NCBI GenBank assembly: GCA_035048485.1
Contig: CM068583.1
Coordinates: 47,745,790-47,809,789 of the forward strand
Source: Pteria penguin
Lineage: Eukaryota > Mollusca > Bivalvia > Pterioida > Pteriidae
Length of the DNA stretch: 64,000 nt
Direction: 5' to 3'
The position numbers and the translations under genes are program-made. Shown here one piece after another: positions 1-12,200 of this stretch; within the stretch, counting starts at the first letter, position 1, and each line of letters opens with the position of its first letter. The notes beneath the pieces are model-generated. The model ran no database searches, was not told where the DNA came from, and was given only the letters and a program-made list of their open reading frames with translations.

Positions 1-1309
1 CCCATTTGAAGAATTTATGATCTAACTTATAAGTATTGTTTATTGCTGAAAGAAATTGATAATGAAAGCTAGCAAAGTGCAAAATTATTGTTGGACAGTA
101 GATCCGCCATAGTCGGAATTTTAGTCGGACTTCTTGAATTTAGGTGATCGGGACTGAAGGTCTGGCATCTTTCAGGAAGTCTGTGTTCAGCCCCAAGAGG
201 TTTCAGCCCTTTTTAAGTTCGACCCTGAGGTTTCGGCCCCAATATCAATTTCATTTATAAGTTGAAATAATTTAACTTAAAATTGTTAATAAGTTTATTT
301 TGGGATGATTTAAATTAAGATTGCAGTTTCACTTTTAAGATACATGTATGAAATGGTACAGACGATTGCACAACATATTAGGATAACAAACTGCTCACAC
401 CTTGCTACCATTGGAAAAAATTAAGAGCTGAAGAGAAACTAGAGTTATCTTCCTTTACTTCCTCCATTTGAATTATGATTATTTGACGAGGTGATTTAGA
501 AACTTGGGGTGTATCATTTTGAACACTTTATGTGCGAATATGAGAAGTAAATAGATGATTTTCCCATTTAACATAATGTAAGGGGCCTTACATGTATGCC
601 AGACATGCTAATTTTTGCTAGGATTATCACTTTGACGTTAATGCCAGCATAGTGAGTACACCATAGTAAAATGACCTAAATTTTTACAGCAAAATATCAT
701 ACATGTATGTCTGGCAATGAATGAAATATACATGTAAGATCAATAGGAAAAAAGTCTCTTCTGTAATTTGTGCTCACTAGAGCTAGTGTATTAACACATG
801 CAATGAAAACTTACAGGGTTCAGTTTTGATTGCAATGTTCAAAGTTACAAACTGAATACTGGGATGTGACTAGTTTGGTGCTGAGTTATCGCCGGCGGTA
901 CTGGTACTAAATGAAGACCAGAGGCAGTCGTGTGGGGAAGAGGGTGTTGTATCAAAGAGGGCATCCCAGTCTATGCAAATATATTTTTTCACTGCATAAG
1001 ACATTTGGTCAGGCAATAAGGCCTTATGAGTCAGCACATACATCGTAGGACCAGACAAAAAGCTATCTGACTGCTAAAAACCCCCAACATAATAATGAAA
1101 TAATTGTTCTGATAATTCGAGACCACATTTGTTGTTTTCAAATTTTGATACATGTACATGAATTTCTAGAACATTCCTTGACTAATGTCCAAGTAAGATC
1201 TTGATAGAGAAATCTATTCCTTCACCATCATCATCACAAACAGTCTTCTCACAATCTGATAAGATAATGTACATGTAGGTCAAAGCATAGTAATTCCTTT
1301 CATAGTGTG
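1..1309. other. no gene or clear repeat recognised
   Basis: A+T-rich sequence with stop codons in all frames and short meaningless open stretches. If exon 1 of PSMD4 lies left of the window, this is intron 1. A short first exon encoding the first eight or nine residues of Rpn10 was looked for here and not found. Confidence 0.4.
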
Positions 1310-2435
1310 CTGTGCGTCTTTAACCTTTTCACGTATTTGACTTTTCTTCTGCAACCGCTTCACAGAATTTCTCCAAACCTTACAAGAAGTAAGTACTCAA
1401 AGGTCGTCTACCAAGTTTGAAGCCGGTGTGGCCTAGTGGATAAGGTGCTCGGCTCGTGATCGAGAGTCGCGGGTTCGACTCCCGCCCGGGGCACACCGGT
1501 GTTCTGTCTTTCGGATGAGACAGTAAAAACCGAGGTCCCGTGTCACGGTAGGCGTGGCACGTAAAAGATCCCTCACTGCTTCGGGTGGGTCCGTTGCAAA
1601 GGTCTAAATTTGTATGCAATGCATCAGGCAGATGCCGTCACCATATGCGTGAAATAATCGTGGAGTGACGTAAAACAATAATCAAACAAACAAAACCAAG
1701 TTTGTGTTTGTGTTTTAATCCAAGATGGCCACCATTGCTTCTAATTTGTTGATACAATTTCGACTTTTTCTCCACAACTGCTTCATAAAATTTCACCAGA
1801 CCTTACATGAAGTAAGTAATCAAGATCCTCTACCAAGCTTGTGTTTCTTGACCTGATCTATAATCCAAGTTGGCCACCAAGGGCTGTGATTGGTTGACAC
1901 ATTTTGGACTTCTCCTTAACTTAATCACTGAATAATTAACAGCTTCACAGATTTTTGCCAAATCTCGTAGGAAGTAAGTACACACAGTCCTCTACTAAAA
2001 TTGTATCTTTCGACCTGATCCATCATCCAAGATGGCCACCAAGGGCTCTGATTGGGTGAAAAATTTTCACATTCTTTTCATTAACTGCTTCACAGAATTT
2101 CACCAAATCATACAAGTTACAAGTACTCAAGGTCCTCTACGTAAATTGTAACTTTTGACTACATTGTAGATCAGTCATCCAAGTTGTCTGCTAAGGACCC
2201 TGATTGACTGACATATTTTTGACTCCTTTTTTGGCAACTGCAGTAAAGAGTATCACCAAAAGGTACAGGAAGTTCCTATACCAAAATTGTATCTTTTGAC
2301 CCAATCTTTCATTCAAGATGGCTGCCAAGAACTATGATTGGCTCACATGTTTTTCGACTTCTTTTCATGAATTTTTTCACCAAATCATACAGAAAATAAG
2401 TACTGAAAGCTAGGACTTAGTTACTTACCTTTACA
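1310..2435 (+). repeat. diverged tandem array, period about 145-150 bp
   Basis: About six diverged units recur. Each contains an anchor like AACCGCTTCACAGAATTTC, then ACAGGAAGTAAGTACTCAAG, then CCAAGATGGCCACC. Anchors fall near 1352, 1773, 1938, 2081, 2233 and 2367. The first gap is enlarged by a 275-bp SINE insertion. The same unit family forms a second array at 5790-6650. The TAAGTA and GATGGCC stretches are part of the unit and are not splice sites of a gene. Confidence 0.8.
1420..1694 (+). mobile_element. tRNA-derived SINE with target duplication
   Basis: The head carries RNA polymerase III internal promoter boxes: an A box around TGGCCTAGTGGATA and a B box GGGTTCGACTCC. A conserved body follows, with GGATGAGACAGTAAAAACCG and GATCCCTCACTGCTTCGG. 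The 3' tail is GTGACGTAAAACAATAATC. It is flanked by a 10-bp duplication, ACCAAGTTTG, at 1410-1419 and 1695-1704. It sits inside one unit of the surrounding tandem array. Diverged relatives occur near 20.4, 34.5, 35.8 and 46.3 kb. Confidence 0.9.
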
Positions 2436-3104
2436 AAATCAACATTGGGGACAACTGGGCACCTAACTTTTAGAATTTAAGAGCCCAGAGCAAAAATTGG
2501 AGGCCCAGAAATAAAACACATGAAATTAACTTGTGAAATACAGATTTTATTTATTCAAATCTCAAATTCAACTTCAGATTCAAACAATTTTCGTACACAG
2601 TATTTTCCTCTGGTTCAGACTCACTTTCACTTAGCGTTTAAACAAAGCGGATCATTAACTTTCCACAGAGATGGATGGAAACATGTCCCACCTTTCCCAC
2701 AAGGAGTATGTAAAATTTGAAAAGCTTCAGTCTGGATCGGTATATCAAAGCTCGCATTTTATTGCAACATCAACGGTCTGTGATCTTGGTTGAAAATGCA
2801 TTTAGATTTAGACGTAATATATGTTATATATAACAATTACATTTTAAAGATTTTTGCTGATTAAGACCAATTCTGTATAAAATAGCGGAAACCGTGTTCG
2901 GGATTTTGATTATAAATGCTAAACAATTCAATCATTGACCACAGTCATGTAATAAAGTGCAGGCAATAATTCCAGAGGCAAGAAACACAAATGACAACTT
3001 TGTCTTTTCTACATAGAGATGTATTGATATATCATACCAATTTATTAAAAATAATCAAATGACTTCTTCAGTTGTTTTACAGATTTGATAATTTTATATT
3101 ACAG
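2436..3104. other. no feature seen; PSMD4 intron upstream of exon 2
   Basis: Unique-looking A+T-rich sequence ending in the acceptor TTATATTACAG. An open stretch at 2520-2720 resembles no known protein. Confidence 0.5.
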
Positions 3105-3245
3105 TGTTGACAGTAGTGATTATATGAGGAATGGAGATTTCGTACCTACTCGATTCCAGGCCCAACAAGATGCTGTAAATCTTGTTTGTCACTCAAAAAC
3201 TCGATCTAATCCAGAAAACAATGTTGGCTTGATATCCATGGGACA
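3105..3245 (+). CDS. PSMD4: PSMD4 exon 2 (first visible)
   Basis: Encodes the start of the VWA domain, [17 protein letters not shown] and on to [13 protein letters not shown]. The acceptor is ATTACAG and the donor GTAAGT. The exon begins in phase 2 of a Cys codon and ends two bases into a His codon. Confidence 0.96.
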
Positions 3246-6200
3246 GTAAGTTATTTCTAAGTAAATTTTCTTACATGCATAATTTGGTTCATCTCAGCCA
3301 TAGGCCAAGAGGGCTATTGTTCAACTCAAAGCAATGTCCCTATCATGGTAGATATGAGGCACTAAAATTCTCCAACAAGCACAAGTTTTGTTTAATGACC
3401 AAATGCATCAAGGGTCAGATCCAGTGTGGAATGACATATCATATAGTGGGTAATTTTTGTGGGCATGAATTATCATGGTTTGTGGGTAAAAATATGTGAA
3501 ATAATTTTTGTTGTTTTATGTTATGTTTGCAATTTCAAATGAACTGACATTTGTATTAAGTGATGACTGAAAACTAGTAAAACAGACAATGATAAACAGA
3601 TTCCTGTATGTAGTTCATATGTAAAGAATAATAAAAGGGCAAATACTATACATGTATTTAGTATCACAAAACATTAAAATTTGCTTTTTTCTTTTACAAT
3701 GTCATGCAATGTGAAAATGAATAGACAAACATGATGAGACAAGACAAGTTCCACACTTTTTATCATTGAGGGTCTGAACCAGTTTGCATATGGGTATGAT
3801 TTCTTTGGTTCTGCCAGAGTTACGACCCTTGAACTTAGAAATTTTCAAGAATTTTAGTTTTCCGGACTTTTTTCTGCAGTCTTTAAAGGTGTTGTGTTAA
3901 AACATGGCATATAACTTCGTATTAATGAGGGTAAGTGCCAGTTGGCATTTGGGCATGATTGCTTTGGTTTTGCCAGAGTTACGGCCCTTGAACTTAGAAA
4001 TTTTCAAGAATTTTACAGTTTTCCAGACTTTTTTCTGTAGTCCTTGAAGGTGTTAGATTAAAACTTGGTTTATTATTTCATATCAATGAGGGTCAATACC
4101 AGTTTGAACTTGGGTATGATTGCTTTGGATCTATTAGAGTTATGCCCCTTGAACTTAAAAATTTTCAAGGATTTTGCAGTTTTCCAGATTTCTTTATGCA
4201 GTGTTTCTAGGAATTGGATTGAAACTTGGCATATATATTGATATCAATGAAAGCCAGTACTAGTCGCATTTCAGTATAATTGCTTTGAGTTATTCCCCTT
4301 GTTATATGACTTATCTTCCTTTATTTCGAGGTAATTTAGATATCTGTAGTACTCAGTTTTCTTATCCATGCGACGCCATATTTTATATGGACTTTTTCTC
4401 AGCAGTTTTTCTCAAGATATTGGATTTAAAACTTTATATTCTTTCAAATTGATCCCCTTCAAGGTAAGTGACAGGCATATTATGCCATGCTAGGCATTGC
4501 TCTTGTTTAAAATCAAATTTCATGTTTCTATACCTCGTGATCACAAAAACATTTGTGAATAAAGTTTTACATTGACATGTAGAATACTACTTATTTTGGA
4601 ACATGCTTTTTCTAACAATCTAAAAATAACATTTTAGTCATTATTAGTTATTTAAATGATCATTTAGGGCATGTTTACTGATATACTTTTCATTATTTCA
4701 TATGCCATCAAATCTTCAAGTGTCAAAGCTTAGTCCCTCATGCAAACCGTTAACAGAGGTTGCTGATCAGAAGCTGGGCTTATGATAAACAATACATCAT
4801 TTTTAAGAATAAATTATCCAATGAAATGGCCCTGTTTGGATTTCTAATGCTTTCATTCATAGCATTCTAGTAGTATTTATTTCTTCATGTAGGAGACCAT
4901 GAAAATATGTGTGGGTATATATATAAATAAGAAAAGATATTATTGTCATTCACTTTCAAATATATACATTGAATGTGTTGTTTACTGAGAACTGACTCTG
5001 TTTCCTGATTGGTTCCATATGGAACAAATCAAATTTTAAATTGTGATCCCAACTTTTAATTAACGACTTTTGTCCAGGGTTTATGTAATTTGTAAAGAAC
5101 AGAATCACAAAGCCTTGACATTGTGAAGATGTTGCTATCATAGCAGAGTTTTCAAATTCAAAAATCAAAATCTTGATAATGCTTTGTGTATGGTGTACAT
5201 GTACTGGTAAGAGTGAACATAGGGTTGACATTTGTAGCAAAGATTTGATCGACATCTTTAAGAGCTGTAGCTGTCCAGGAGCCGTCCATTACAATAATAT
5301 TCAGCATCATTTAAAGCTAACACTATGAGTATGAATAGTAGTGTTTCTCACTAATAAAGGAAACATTCCTGGAAATAACACCTTTTCTAGAAATATGTTA
5401 AGTAATTTTATCAACACTACACTTTGAAATCATTCTTCATTTGCATTTATTTTTCTAGTGCTGTAGATGTTCTAGTGACACTAACAACTGATATTGGAAG
5501 ACTACTAGGAAAAATTCACAACATCCAACCTAAAGGAAACATAAAATTCATTACAGCTGTAAAAGTTGCCCATGTAAGTTATTTATACCACATGTAATTA
5601 AAAGTGAATTGAAAGGAAAACTTGAATTCTCTTATACTGTAAGTATTTAGTCACTGTAGACACATATGATGGTGCCAGTAATGTGACATGTTTCATAAGT
5701 CATTTGAGCATTTTTAGCTCACCTGAGCTGATGGCTCAATTGAGCTATTGTCATAGCGCAGTATCGTTGCCCGTTGTAAACTTTTCACATATTCAACTTC
5801 TCTGCAACCGCTTTACAGAATTCCAACAAACCTTACAGGAAGTAAGTACTCCAGGTCCACTACCAATGTTGTGTGTTTTGATTTGATCCATAATCCAAGG
5901 TGGCTGCCATTGGTTCTGATTGGTTGAGGCATTTTCAACTTCTCCAAAACTTCTTCACAGAATTTCACCAAAACTTACAGGAAGGAAGCATTCGAGGTCT
6001 TCTACCAAGACCAAGTTTGTGTTTTTGGACCCAATCCATAATTCAAGATGGCCACCATGGGCCATGATTTGTTGACACATTTTCGACTTCTTCTCCACAT
6101 CCGCTTCATGAAATTTCACCAGATCTTACAAGAAGTAAATAATCAAAGTTTTCTACCAATTTGTTTTTTTGGACCCAATCCATAATCCAAGATGGTGGCC

Positions 6201-9200
6201 ATGGGCTGTGATTGGTATACGCATTTTCAACTCTCCTGCAACCGCTTTACAAAATTTCACCAAATCTCACAGGAAGTAAGTACTCAAGGTCCTCTACCAA
6301 ATTTGTGTTTTTCTACCCGATCTGTAATTTAATATGTCCGCCATGGGCCCTGATATGTTGACACATTTTTGACTTGTTCTTCACAACCACCTCATAAAAT
6401 TTCACCAGACCTTACAAGAAGTAAGTAATAAAGATCCTCTACTGGGTTTGTGTTTTTCGACCCAATCTATAATCCAAGATGGCCACCATGGGCTCTGATT
6501 GGTTGACACATTTTTGACTTCTCGTTAACTAATTCACAGAATTTTACCAAATCTTGTACAAAGTAAGCACTCAAGGTCCTCTACCAAAATTTTACCTTTC
6601 CACCAGATCCGTAATCTAAGAGAATTGTTGACACATACTCGACTTCTTCTCCACTCTCACCATTGTGATATTAAACTGTTTGTATGATGATGAAACGCTC
6701 TCACAAAATTTAGATATTTAACGTCCCATGGGGTAGAGCTCAGGATCTAAAAGGGAAGCACCCAATTCGTTATTATCATTTCTGCAAATGTTCTTCTTCA
6801 CTGGAATTGTAAGTTGTATGCATAACTTATTACTATGAAGAATGTAAGGCTTTTTGACAAAACAGATATTACAATGTACCATACTCATCTCCTGCATTTG
6901 TTTTACTCAGTTGAGCTGACCAGATTGTGGAGGGTTACCTGTGTTAGATATTTTTTTATTATTTGTAATACAAATATATTGCTTAATATACATGTAAACT
7001 GTAGTATAGAACACATTTGGCATTAGATCCAATTTTAAATGTATAAACTAATAATAAAGTCAGTCTTCAGGTCTGTACACTTGTAACATTACCTAATATT
7101 TTCTTTATTACAGCTGGCATTAAAACATAGGCAGGGTAGGAACCATAAAATGAGAATAGTTATGTTTGTTGGAAGCCCCATTGATGATGACGAAAAAGAG
7201 GTAGGATTACTCAGTATAAATATGAAAGTTACCGAGTTGTTTAGGTTATGCTCTACCACAACTTAATTATTTCATCTGTAACTCTTGTGTCAGCAAGTTT
7301 AAGGTCAGTTGCAAAGGTAATGATAAAATTGAAAAAGCATAGAGCTGAAATGAGCTGTAGTCATAACAATGCATCTGCCTGTGTGGTGTTCATTTTCCAG
7401 CAATGGGCATGTCATTTGTCTGCTTTTTGTAGTTTCAACTTCTTCCATGGTAGGGATGAAGTATTCATGGTTCCCCACAAGTGTTGTTGTTTAACGGCCA
7501 GATTTGTCAAGGCACGGATCCAGGTTGGGGCAACATAGGGTACTTTCCTTTAACAAACTTTTTCTGGCCAGCTGCATATATTGACAAGTGTATCAGAGTA
7601 ACAAAAGTAAAGCCCTCGTAAAATTTTTTGAAAAGTAGGGCATCATAATTAGTTCAAATGTTATGATACAAAACAAAACGATTTTTCACAAGGAATCTAC
7701 ATTTGAAAAATCATTTAGTAAAAAAAATATAACCCAGATTAAAGTTTTTAAACAAGAAGTGTTTGTGAAACACAAATAACCCCAGCAGCAACAAAGACCA
7801 ATTAAGGCAACAGGATTGAATGATTGAAATCATGATGTTGTGGTATTCATTCTTCTGTTTGTACAAATAGTAAAAGAAACATTTACAATGCATTCCCTTA
7901 TGGTCACATGATTTGAAAGAAGGTGTCAGGCGAAAAGAAAGATAGTGATTTCTTCTCAACTTTCTTTCATAGTATTAATGTATAGGTATGGTAATAAATT
8001 GAAAAGAAGTTCAGGTTGTCAAGCGAGGAAATCTAAAAGAAATCCAGACTGTCTAAATGACATTTTTTGGAATTTTAGATTACCCCAAAAGATATGAGGT
8101 TTTTAGGATACTCCTTATCAAAGAGTATCTTACTGTTATGGTGCACAAAGTTCAAAGGTCAGATTTATGTCCACCCAACTAAAACCTTTGAAGAAATAGT
8201 GCGATGTCTGTGTCAATGTTTGTCTATTCTAGCAAGGACAGCTGTGATGATTTAATCAATTCATTTTTGACCACAATCGTGTGAATTCTTTTAGAAAACG
8301 TCCCCTCCCCTGCCAAGGCGAAAACGACGGTGTATGAATTCATGTTCACGATCAACACTCGTGTTAACCCATTTGGAGCAACCTTGCCGTTTACTTAAAC
8401 CTATGTAAAGGTCGAGGATGTCCGAATGGTGTTAACCAACATTCGTAAGTTTAATTGCCGACTTCCTTGTCTCTTCTCTTTTCTCTAAATTTTCACATTT
8501 TGAAATTTTCTTTTCCCACATTTCATATAATAATAAAGATAACTAGATTTCAAACTACAAATGTATAATGATGTGTTTTATGGAATGAATTTTATTTGTA
8601 CCTTCTTTTACCCAAACTACGGTCAAATCGACTTGTCTAAGGATTACTTTACAGGAGATTCGAGTCTCTGCTTTTCTCCCACTTTTGATATCGGTGGTTT
8701 GTGAGAGAGCGTCAGAGAGACTTTGTTCATCAAACGTTGGAATTTCCGCAAACCGGCGATATCAAAAGAGCAGAGAATCTCAGACTATTTTCATTGCAAT
8801 ACACTGTCGTCACTGAGAATTAAAGACGCATAAGGAAACATCATAACCCAGCATGTAGCCTTCACTAAGGGGATAATATGTTGCATGGAACACTGTTGTT
8901 TTTATTTAATCAATCTCATCGCATAATTTGAATAACCAATCTAGCCTTTGAATATAAAAATCAGCATAAATAAAAATTAAAAACACCTAACTGGAAAAGA
9001 TGGACACTCCATGCAGTAACGGATCTAGGATTTATGAAAAAGGGGGGCCCATATGGGTATTAGTCAAACTACTCGGCCATTTTTGGTGCCAAATCTTGAT
9101 TTTTATTTGTCAGTATGTGTCAGAAGGGGAAAGAGCTCCCCCCTCCCCAACTTAACCCACCACTTCCATTGAATCACATGATGGGATAACCTTATGAGCA

Positions 9201-12200
9201 GGTTTCTCTGTGCACTACCTTATTTTCATTAACATAACTCATTTCAGTTAACTTTATACTAAATTAGGTCGAGGTGTCATTTAAGTGTGATACATATAGA
9301 TCTCTACTCACAACAAGATGTGAGTAAGAGTATCTTTCAGGACCTTCAGGTCCTTTTGATTTTTAATGGCAGGAGGACTGCTTATTTCTGATCCACTGTA
9401 GCTATTAGAAAACATAGCATCATATGTACAAATGTTGACTGATATAAAAATCATGAAATTCAATACATGTATATATATATATTTTTTTCAGATAACAAAA
9501 TTAGCGAAGAAACTTAAGAAAGAGAAAGTTAGCATTGACATAATAAATTTTGGAGAAGAGGTATGACATATTTGAGATGAAATTTACTTTGCACTTAGTT
9601 TTTACATGCCCATCACAAATGGATATCGCGATGCATGACTGTCTTCTGTGTAAGTCTGTCTGTCCATTGAGCTTGTTAACATGATACCAACCAGACCATC
9701 TAGGCTAGGACTATCAAACTAGGTACACATACCACTTATGCCGGGAGGATGATGCCTTCTATTTTTCAGTGTCAGGGGTCGAAGTCAAGGTCATACACTG
9801 GACATTACTGATATATCTTGAAAGCAGGATACAGACCAAAATACTTGAATTATGTGTGTCAAACGTGGTACACATACATTTTATTGGAAGAGGGCAATGC
9901 CTATTGCTTTTCAGGGTGAGGGTCATTGATCAACCTTACACATTAAACATTGTCGCTTAAGCTTGTAAATAGGGTTTAATACTTTTTATAAGAAAACAGA
10001 ACGATACCATACTAGCACTTTTTAAATGTTACAATACTTTTATTAATGTGTACTTCTGCAAGAAAATATCTAATGTGGTATTTTAAATCATCAGGTAACA
10101 CATTGCTTAAAGAAGTACTCAGTATAATAAAGATAGGTCTAGACAGTAACTAGATTAAATTAGTATCTCCTGAATGCTTAGTTAAAATGTCATAAGAAAG
10201 CAAATAAATTTACACTGAATTCATGTGTTGTGCAGCAAACAGATGCAGCTGCCGTAATAGTATGGAATTAGTAATACATGTATATTGTATTGCTTTAACT
10301 GTTAGTACAAATATTCTTAGAGAATCTGTAGAGGCTGTGCTTTGCTCTTACAGCTTACAGCTCCTCATCTTTTTGGATCCAGTTTCAATATTGTTTTTCT
10401 AAAATCACTGTACCAATATCTGTGCAATCAGTTGGTATACTTTTGCTATTTGACAAAATGAGATAAATCCTTATACTGGTATGTGTTCAAATTGAAGCTT
10501 TATCTAATGAAAATATGTCAAGAACCTTCTTTTAATTACTTGATTTTATTAATTGATGTTTTGCCACTCAAATTTGCATCATTTTTTGTGACATAACAAT
10601 TCAAGCATTAACGTCATACTGATAATTCTGGCAAAACGTAGTTTATCAGACATGGGGCCCTATATACATTGTATCATGTAAAATATGAAATTTATATATT
10701 GTAAACATGATATACAAACCAAACCATTTGGGCTAGAGCCGTCAAGCTATGTACTTAGTCAATTTTATTTTATCAAAAAGGGTCAAAGTAACATGCTAAA
10801 CATTGTTGATAGATCTTGTAAACAAGATACAAGCCTGATGGTTTGGGCTAGAATCGTAAAACTTGGTACACATACTCCTTGTGACAAAAGAACAATACCT
10901 ATTGTTTTTCAAGGTCAAGAAAATACACTAAACATTGTTGATAAACCTTGTCAGCAAGATAGACCAAGCAACTTGGTCTAGAGCTGTCAAACTTGGAACA
11001 CATACCCCTGTTGATGACTTTGTTTTCCAACAATGGTGTAGCTCAATTGATAAGCACATGGCTCATGTCTTAGGGATCCAAGATATAAGCCCCAATAGTG
11101 ACGTGTATTTCTGATGAGACAGTACAAACTAAGGTTTCTTTTCATGGTAGACACAACATATTTACAGGATCCCTCACTGCTTGTCATGGTAGACACGACA
11201 TATATAGGATCCCTCACTGCTTGTTGTCATGGTAGGCACAACATATACAGGATCCCTCACTACTTGTTGTCATGGTAGACACCAATTATAAAGAATCCCT
11301 CACTGCTTGTTGTCATGGTAAACACGACATATACAGGATCCCTCACTGCTTGTTGTCATGGTAGACATGACATATACAGGATCCCTCACTGCTTGTTGTC
11401 ATGGTAGACATGACATATACAGGATCCCTCACTGCTTGTTGTCATGGAACACACGACATATTTCAGGATCCCTCACTGCTTGTTGTCATGGTAGACACCA
11501 CATATACAGGATCCCTCACTGCTTGTTGTCATGGTAGACACCACATATACAGGATCCCTCACTGCTTGTTGTCATGGTAGACACCACATATACAGGATCC
11601 CTCACTGCTTGTTGTCATGGTAGACACCAAATATACAGGATCCCTCACTGCTTGTTGTCATGGTAGACACCAAATATACAGGATCCCTCACTGCTTGTTG
11701 TCATGGTAGACACCAAATTTATAGGATCCCTCACTGCTTGTTGTCATGGTAGACACCACATATACAGGATCCCTCACTGCTTGTCATGGTAGACACCACA
11801 TATACAGGATCCCTCACTGCTTGTTGTCATGGTAGACACCAAATATACAGGATCCGTCAGTGCTTGTCATGGTAGATACCACATATACAGGATTGCTCAT
11901 TGCTTGTTGTAGGTCTGTTACAATATGTCTGAATTTCTGTGGCATAAAAAAAATTTTTCAATGAAAATATTTACACTCACACTAAGTGAAAGGTTGTACA
12001 TGCACTTAGCAGAATTCATACATATATCATGGCAGAGTGAACACCCACTGTTATGCTTTAATTAATGACTTTGCTAAAAGAAAGTTAATTAAAGATACAG
12101 ATAAAGATAGTCACAGGATCTTATTGATGACCTTTACTTTTAGTATTTTTAGCTAATTTGGATGTACTGAAATATGTACCCATTTAATAAATACTGGGGT

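Noticed and set aside
350..400. Candidate PSMD4 exon 1 at an ATGGTACAG
   Set aside because: It does not encode the conserved LEST segment and no phase-matching donor follows.
1422..1495. Possible functional tRNA gene on the plus strand
   Set aside because: It has A and B boxes but continues into a conserved SINE body with a target duplication, and the acceptor ends do not pair as in a real tRNA.
11144..11910. CRISPR-like array
   Set aside because: The 43-bp units are contiguous without unique spacers and derive from a SINE; the genome is eukaryotic.
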